Assembly: GCA_009936885.1 (NCBI GenBank)
Contig: JAACDT010000269.1
Span: 1 to 8,521 of the forward strand
Origin: Alphaproteobacteria bacterium
Lineage (GTDB): Bacteria > Pseudomonadota > Alphaproteobacteria > Puniceispirillales > Puniceispirillaceae
Reading direction: 5' to 3'
DNA length: 8,521 nt
In this document: piece by piece, positions 5,465 to 8,521 of the stretch
Position numbering within the stretch: position 1 is the stretch's first letter
Layout: the number at the start of each line of letters is the position of its first letter
Program-made: the position numbers and the translations under genes
The notes under the pieces: generated by a model
What the model saw: the letters and a program-made list of their open reading frames with translations, nothing else
Told to the model about the DNA's origin: nothing
Database searches by the model: none

Positions 5465-6952
5465 ATGGGTGTTCCATCGCCAGATAGTGAGATTTTATCA
5501 AGACGAGATGATATTATTGCGGGTCTGAAATCATTGCTTCCAGATGAGTGTGTTTTAGACAGCCTTACTTCTATGCGTGCGTATGATGCGGATGGATTAT
5601 CCTCCTATCGTCAAACACCGCTTGCTGTTGTGCTCCCAACAAATGTCGCACAAATCGCCTCTGTTATGAGATGGTGTAAGCACAATGAAGTAAAAATAGT
5701 GCCAAGAGGGGCTGGAACATCTCTTTCTGGGGGGGCAACACCTCTCGCAGACGGCATTTTACTTAGTCTTGGGAAGTTTAATAAAATATTAGACATAGAT
5801 TATGAAAACCGATGTGTGGTAACTCAGCCTGGAGTAACTAACCTTGGAATTACCCATGCAGTTGAAGATGCGGGATTTTATTATGCACCAGATCCATCTA
5901 GCCAAATTGCCTGTTCAATTGGCGGCAATATAGCTGAGAATTCTGGAGGCGTGCATTGCTTGAAATATGGTCTGACCACAAATAATGTGCTTGGCGTTGA
6001 GATAGTAACCATGGAAGGGGAGGGTATTCGTATAGGCGGCAGGCATCTTGATTCAGGTTCGCTTGATTTATTGGGTGTTTTAACAGGCTCTGAGGGTTTG
6101 TTAGGTGTGGTAACAGAAGTAACCGTTCGAATTTTACGCAAACCATCAACCCAGCGTGCAATGCTCGTTGGATTTGAATCAGCTCTGGATGCTGGCAAAG
6201 CGGTATCAGATGTGATTTCAGCTGGCATTATTCCAGCTGGAATGGAAATGATGGATAATCCTGCCATAACGGCAGCTGAAGATTTTGTTAATGTAGGATA
6301 CCCAAGAGAAGCAGCAGCACTATTAATCGTCGAGCTAGACGGGCCGAGCGTTGAAGTAGATGCGTTACTCGAAGCGGTAGAGCGAATAATGCGCAAAGCA
6401 GGTGCAAACTCGGTGCGTCTATCTCATTCAGAACAAGAAAGAATAGACTTCTGGTCTGGGCGAAAGGCAGCTTTTCCCGCTGTTGGCCGTATTTCACCAG
6501 ACTATTTATGCATGGATGGCACGATACCAAGAAAGGCACTCCCTGAAATGCTGGTTAAAATTTCGTCCTTGTCTCAACAATATGGATTGAGAGTTGCAAA
6601 TGTGTTTCACGCGGGTGATGGCAATCTGCATCCCCTTATTCTATTCGATGCTAATATCGAGGGTGATCTTGAACGAGCTGAGGCATTCGGAGCAGATATA
6701 TTGCGTCACTGTGTAGCGCTTGGCGGGGTTTTAACAGGAGAACATGGCGTTGGGATCGAGAAGCGAGATCTAATGGGTGAGATGTTTAATGAAACTGATC
6801 TCAAACAACAACAGCGTTTAAAATGTGCGTTTGATCCCCAACATTTATTAAATCCAGGTAAGGTATTCCCTCAACTCCACAGATGTGCTGAACTTGGACG
6901 ATTGCATGTGCATCATGGCAAGTTACCACACTCAGACCTGCCTAGGTTTTAA
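5465..6952 (+). CDS. glcD: Glycolate oxidase, FAD-linked subunit GlcD
   Basis: Catalytic flavoprotein subunit of glycolate oxidase (glycolate dehydrogenase), which oxidises glycolate to glyoxylate and passes electrons on through GlcE and GlcF towards the respiratory chain. The 495 residues are close to the 499 of E. coli GlcD, and similarity runs throughout. The FAD-binding (PCMH type) domain spans about 52-230, with PRGAGTSLSGGA at 80-91 and YYAPDPSSQIACSIGGN from 139. The C-terminal FAD-oxidase domain contains FPAVGRISPDY, HAGDGNLHP at 382-390 and GEHGVG at 425-430. It ends in LHVHHGKLPHSDLPRF, very like the E. coli tail; together with the glcE and glcF neighbours this favours GlcD over D-lactate dehydrogenase relatives. 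The ATG follows GGGGG (5452-5456) at 8 bases. glcE begins 37 bases after the stop. Confidence 0.97.
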   Translation: MGVPSPDSEILSRRDDIIAGLKSLLPDECVLDSLTSMRAYDADGLSSYRQTPLAVVLPTNVAQIASVMRWCKHNEVKIVPRGAGTSLSGGATPLADGILLSLGKFNKILDIDYENRCVVTQPGVTNLGITHAVEDAGFYYAPDPSSQIACSIGGNIAENSGGVHCLKYGLTTNNVLGVEIVTMEGEGIRIGGRHLDSGSLDLLGVLTGSEGLLGVVTEVTVRILRKPSTQRAMLVGFESALDAGKAVSDVISAGIIPAGMEMMDNPAITAAEDFVNVGYPREAAALLIVELDGPSVEVDALLEAVERIMRKAGANSVRLSHSEQERIDFWSGRKAAFPAVGRISPDYLCMDGTIPRKALPEMLVKISSLSQQYGLRVANVFHAGDGNLHPLILFDANIEGDLERAEAFGADILRHCVALGGVLTGEHGVGIEKRDLMGEMFNETDLKQQQRLKCAFDPQHLLNPGKVFPQLHRCAELGRLHVHHGKLPHSDLPRF

Positions 6953-6989
6953 GTTTAATAGTTCATAATTCGGCTAGAGCATTTGTTTG

Positions 6990-8210
6990 ATGAAGTTATT
7001 ATATCCTGATACCTTGGAAAGTCTGCAAAACATGGTTGCAGAAGCTCTGGCGGAAGAAACAGCATTAAAAATCGAGGGTTGTGGAACGCTAGATGGGGTT
7101 GGACGCCCTGTCAATGCCCAGAAATGCATTAGCATGAAGAACTATACTGGGATTATTGATTACGACCCTGCAGAGCTTGTGCTGGTAGTTCGTGCTGGGA
7201 CGCGTTTGCGAGAAGTAGAAGAATTGCTTGCCTCGGAAAATCAGTTTCTAGCCTTTGAGCCACCCCATTTTAAAAGCCTATATGAAGATGCAAACGCACA
7301 GCCAACCAACCAGACGATAGGCGGCGTAATAGGCGCGGGTCTTGCAGGCTCAAGAAGGATATCAGCAGGTAGTGCAAGAGACTATCTTCTTGGTTTTACG
7401 GCTATTTCTGGCAGAGCTGAACTTTTTAAATCTGGTAGCCGTGTGATGAAAAATGTTACAGGATATGATTTGTCCAAGCTTATGACAGGGTCATTTGGAA
7501 CATTGGCAATTATGGATGAAATTACCTTGAAAGTTCTGCCAGCTCCTGAGGTAGCTTATAGCTGTATTGTGCCTACATCTGATATGTTTGCGGCTCAGAA
7601 AATAGTAGGTCAAATTTTTGCAAGTCCGGTGGAAGCATCAGGTGGGGTGGTAGTGCCTGTTGAAATAGCAAAAGCACTGTCGTTAGATATTGGCGGGCAA
7701 GGCGCTGCTGCCATTATTCGAATAGAGGGTATTGAGATTTCTGTTCTAGATAGAATAAATCAAATCCGAGAATTGCTTCCCAAAACAAAGGAATGCTATT
7801 TGTTGGAAAATCAGGAAACTACTGAATTATGGCGCGCATTATGTAATGGCAAGCCGCTTTCAGAATCTGACCAAATTTGGCAGATATCAACACCTCCTGC
7901 AAGTGGGCCATTTCTGTTTAAGGCCATAAGCGATAGAACTTACATATCTGGATTTCTGGATTGGGCTGGCGGACTTGTTTGGATAGCTGGAAAGAGCGAA
8001 AATTTGCATAATATTATTCGCACCGAACTTGCGTCTCATGGAGGGGGGCATGCTACATTGTTGAAAGCCGACATTAATTTGCGCCAGCATATTTCTGTTT
8101 TTCAGCCATTACCCTCTGCCTTGCATGCTCTTGAAGTGAGAGTGCGAGATGCATTTGACCCGCGCCATATCCTAAACCCAAATCGTACAATACCTGCGAT
8201 TGCACCATGA
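6990..8210 (+). CDS. glcE: Glycolate oxidase, FAD-binding subunit GlcE
   Basis: Second flavin-binding subunit of glycolate oxidase, needed with GlcD and GlcF for activity. At 406 residues it is longer than the 350 of E. coli GlcE, but the ordered motifs agree. GRPVNAQ is at 38-44 and IIDYDPAELVLVVRAGT at 55-71. EPPHF is at 90-94, GLAGSRRISAGSARDYLLG at 117-135 and VMKNVTGYDLSKLM from 152. C-terminal matches are WQISTPP, DWAGGLVW, HGGGHATL and FDPRHILNPNR. The extra length lies partly after EPPHF (about ten residues, KSLYEDANAQ) and otherwise in the more variable second half. I start at the ATG at 6990; a TTG one codon earlier is in frame but less likely. The ribosome-binding site is weak (AGAG at 6976-6979). 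The stop TGA overlaps an ATG leading to a five-codon frame before glcF. Confidence 0.96.
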   Translation: MKLLYPDTLESLQNMVAEALAEETALKIEGCGTLDGVGRPVNAQKCISMKNYTGIIDYDPAELVLVVRAGTRLREVEELLASENQFLAFEPPHFKSLYEDANAQPTNQTIGGVIGAGLAGSRRISAGSARDYLLGFTAISGRAELFKSGSRVMKNVTGYDLSKLMTGSFGTLAIMDEITLKVLPAPEVAYSCIVPTSDMFAAQKIVGQIFASPVEASGGVVVPVEIAKALSLDIGGQGAAAIIRIEGIEISVLDRINQIRELLPKTKECYLLENQETTELWRALCNGKPLSESDQIWQISTPPASGPFLFKAISDRTYISGFLDWAGGLVWIAGKSENLHNIIRTELASHGGGHATLLKADINLRQHISVFQPLPSALHALEVRVRDAFDPRHILNPNRTIPAIAP

Positions 8211-8224
8211 GTGAGATAGGATAA

Positions 8225-8521
8225 ATGCAAACACGCTTCACAGAAGAGCAATATCAAAGACCTGAAATCCGCGAAGCGGATGAGATTTTAAGAAAATGTG
8301 TTCATTGTGGTTTTTGCACCGCGACCTGCCCTACTTATGTAATAACAGGCGATGAGCGCGATAGTCCAAGAGGGCGCATCTGGATGATGCGAGATATGCT
8401 TGAATCAGATGCGCCAGCCAGCCAAGAGACATCATTCCATCTCGATAGATGTCTTACCTGTCTTTCTTGCATGACAATCTGTCCTTCTGGTGTTGATTAT
8501 ATGCATCTGGCAGAAATCGGC
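8225..8521 (+). CDS. glcF: Glycolate oxidase, iron-sulfur subunit GlcF (N-terminal part, runs off the window)
   Basis: The first 99 residues of the iron-sulfur subunit that takes electrons from the GlcD/GlcE flavins. Two complete 4Fe-4S binding motifs are visible: [12 protein letters not shown] at 25-36 and [12 protein letters not shown] at 76-87, each with the CxxCxxCxxxCP spacing. Between them lies [10 protein letters not shown]. The N-terminus MQTRFTEEQ closely resembles E. coli GlcF (MQTQLTEE). The remaining CCG-type heterodisulfide-reductase-like domains would lie beyond the edge; full-length proteins are about 400-440 residues. AGGA at 8218-8221 is only 3 bases before the ATG. An in-frame TAA immediately precedes the ATG, so translation cannot begin at the ATG that overlaps the glcE stop. 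Confidence 0.96.
   Translation, partial: MQTRFTEEQYQRPEIREADEILRKCVHCGFCTATCPTYVITGDERDSPRGRIWMMRDMLESDAPASQETSFHLDRCLTCLSCMTICPSGVDYMHLAEIG

Noticed and set aside
5881..6396. 171-codon open frame on the minus strand inside glcD, and a further open frame at 5898-6161
   Set aside because: They lie wholly antisense to a strongly conserved glcD, have biased serine/proline-rich or unrecognisable translations and no convincing start signals; best explained as shadow frames.
6987..6989. TTG as the start of glcE
   Set aside because: It immediately precedes an in-frame ATG at 6990, which is the more probable start codon.

Overview
The window reads as a moderately AT-rich (about 40% G+C by eye) chromosomal segment of a bacterium, most likely an alphaproteobacterium. 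The reasons are the style of the MsrA N-terminus, the Rickettsia-like zinc-free ribosomal protein L36, the Pgk sequence, and the dense short-gap gene arrangement. A free-living aquatic or marine lineage is possible, because glycolate oxidase and several small-molecule transporters sit together, but that is inference. I see no phage, transposon, tRNA, rRNA or CRISPR feature.

Layout from left to right. (1) 20-2007, plus strand: a likely three-gene operon of pterin-4a-carbinolamine dehydratase, a TauE/SafE-type (TSUP) permease and an EamA/DMT-type permease. The first junction is a TAATG overlap and the second a 15-base gap. (2) 1979-about 3048, minus strand: an azlC-azlD branched-chain amino acid exporter pair that looks damaged. 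azlD is split by a one-base frameshift, and azlC has no ordinary start codon where its conserved N-terminus requires one. The azlD tail overlaps the DMT gene tail-to-tail. (3) 3167-5062, plus strand: phosphoglycerate kinase followed by methionine sulfoxide reductase A. (4) 5059-5322, plus strand: rpmJ (ribosomal protein L36, 41 codons) as a compact single-gene unit, with a near-consensus promoter that overlaps the msrA stop codon and a clear intrinsic terminator. (5) 5375-8521, plus strand: glcD, glcE and the first 99 codons of glcF, the three subunits of glycolate oxidase, preceded by a short tandem repeat.

Functionally this is mostly housekeeping and central metabolism: pterin recycling, glycolysis or gluconeogenesis, repair of oxidised methionine, translation, and entry of glycolate through glyoxylate. 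Three transport systems are added to this. The glc genes act together as one membrane-associated flavin/iron-sulfur enzyme; the other blocks are not obviously linked.

I did not find an undescribed multi-gene system here. The points most worth a second look are the apparent decay (or assembly error) of azlCD, the repeat directly upstream of glcD, the inverted repeat in the pgk leader, the in-frame stop between glcE and glcF, and a shifted C-terminal cysteine in MsrA.
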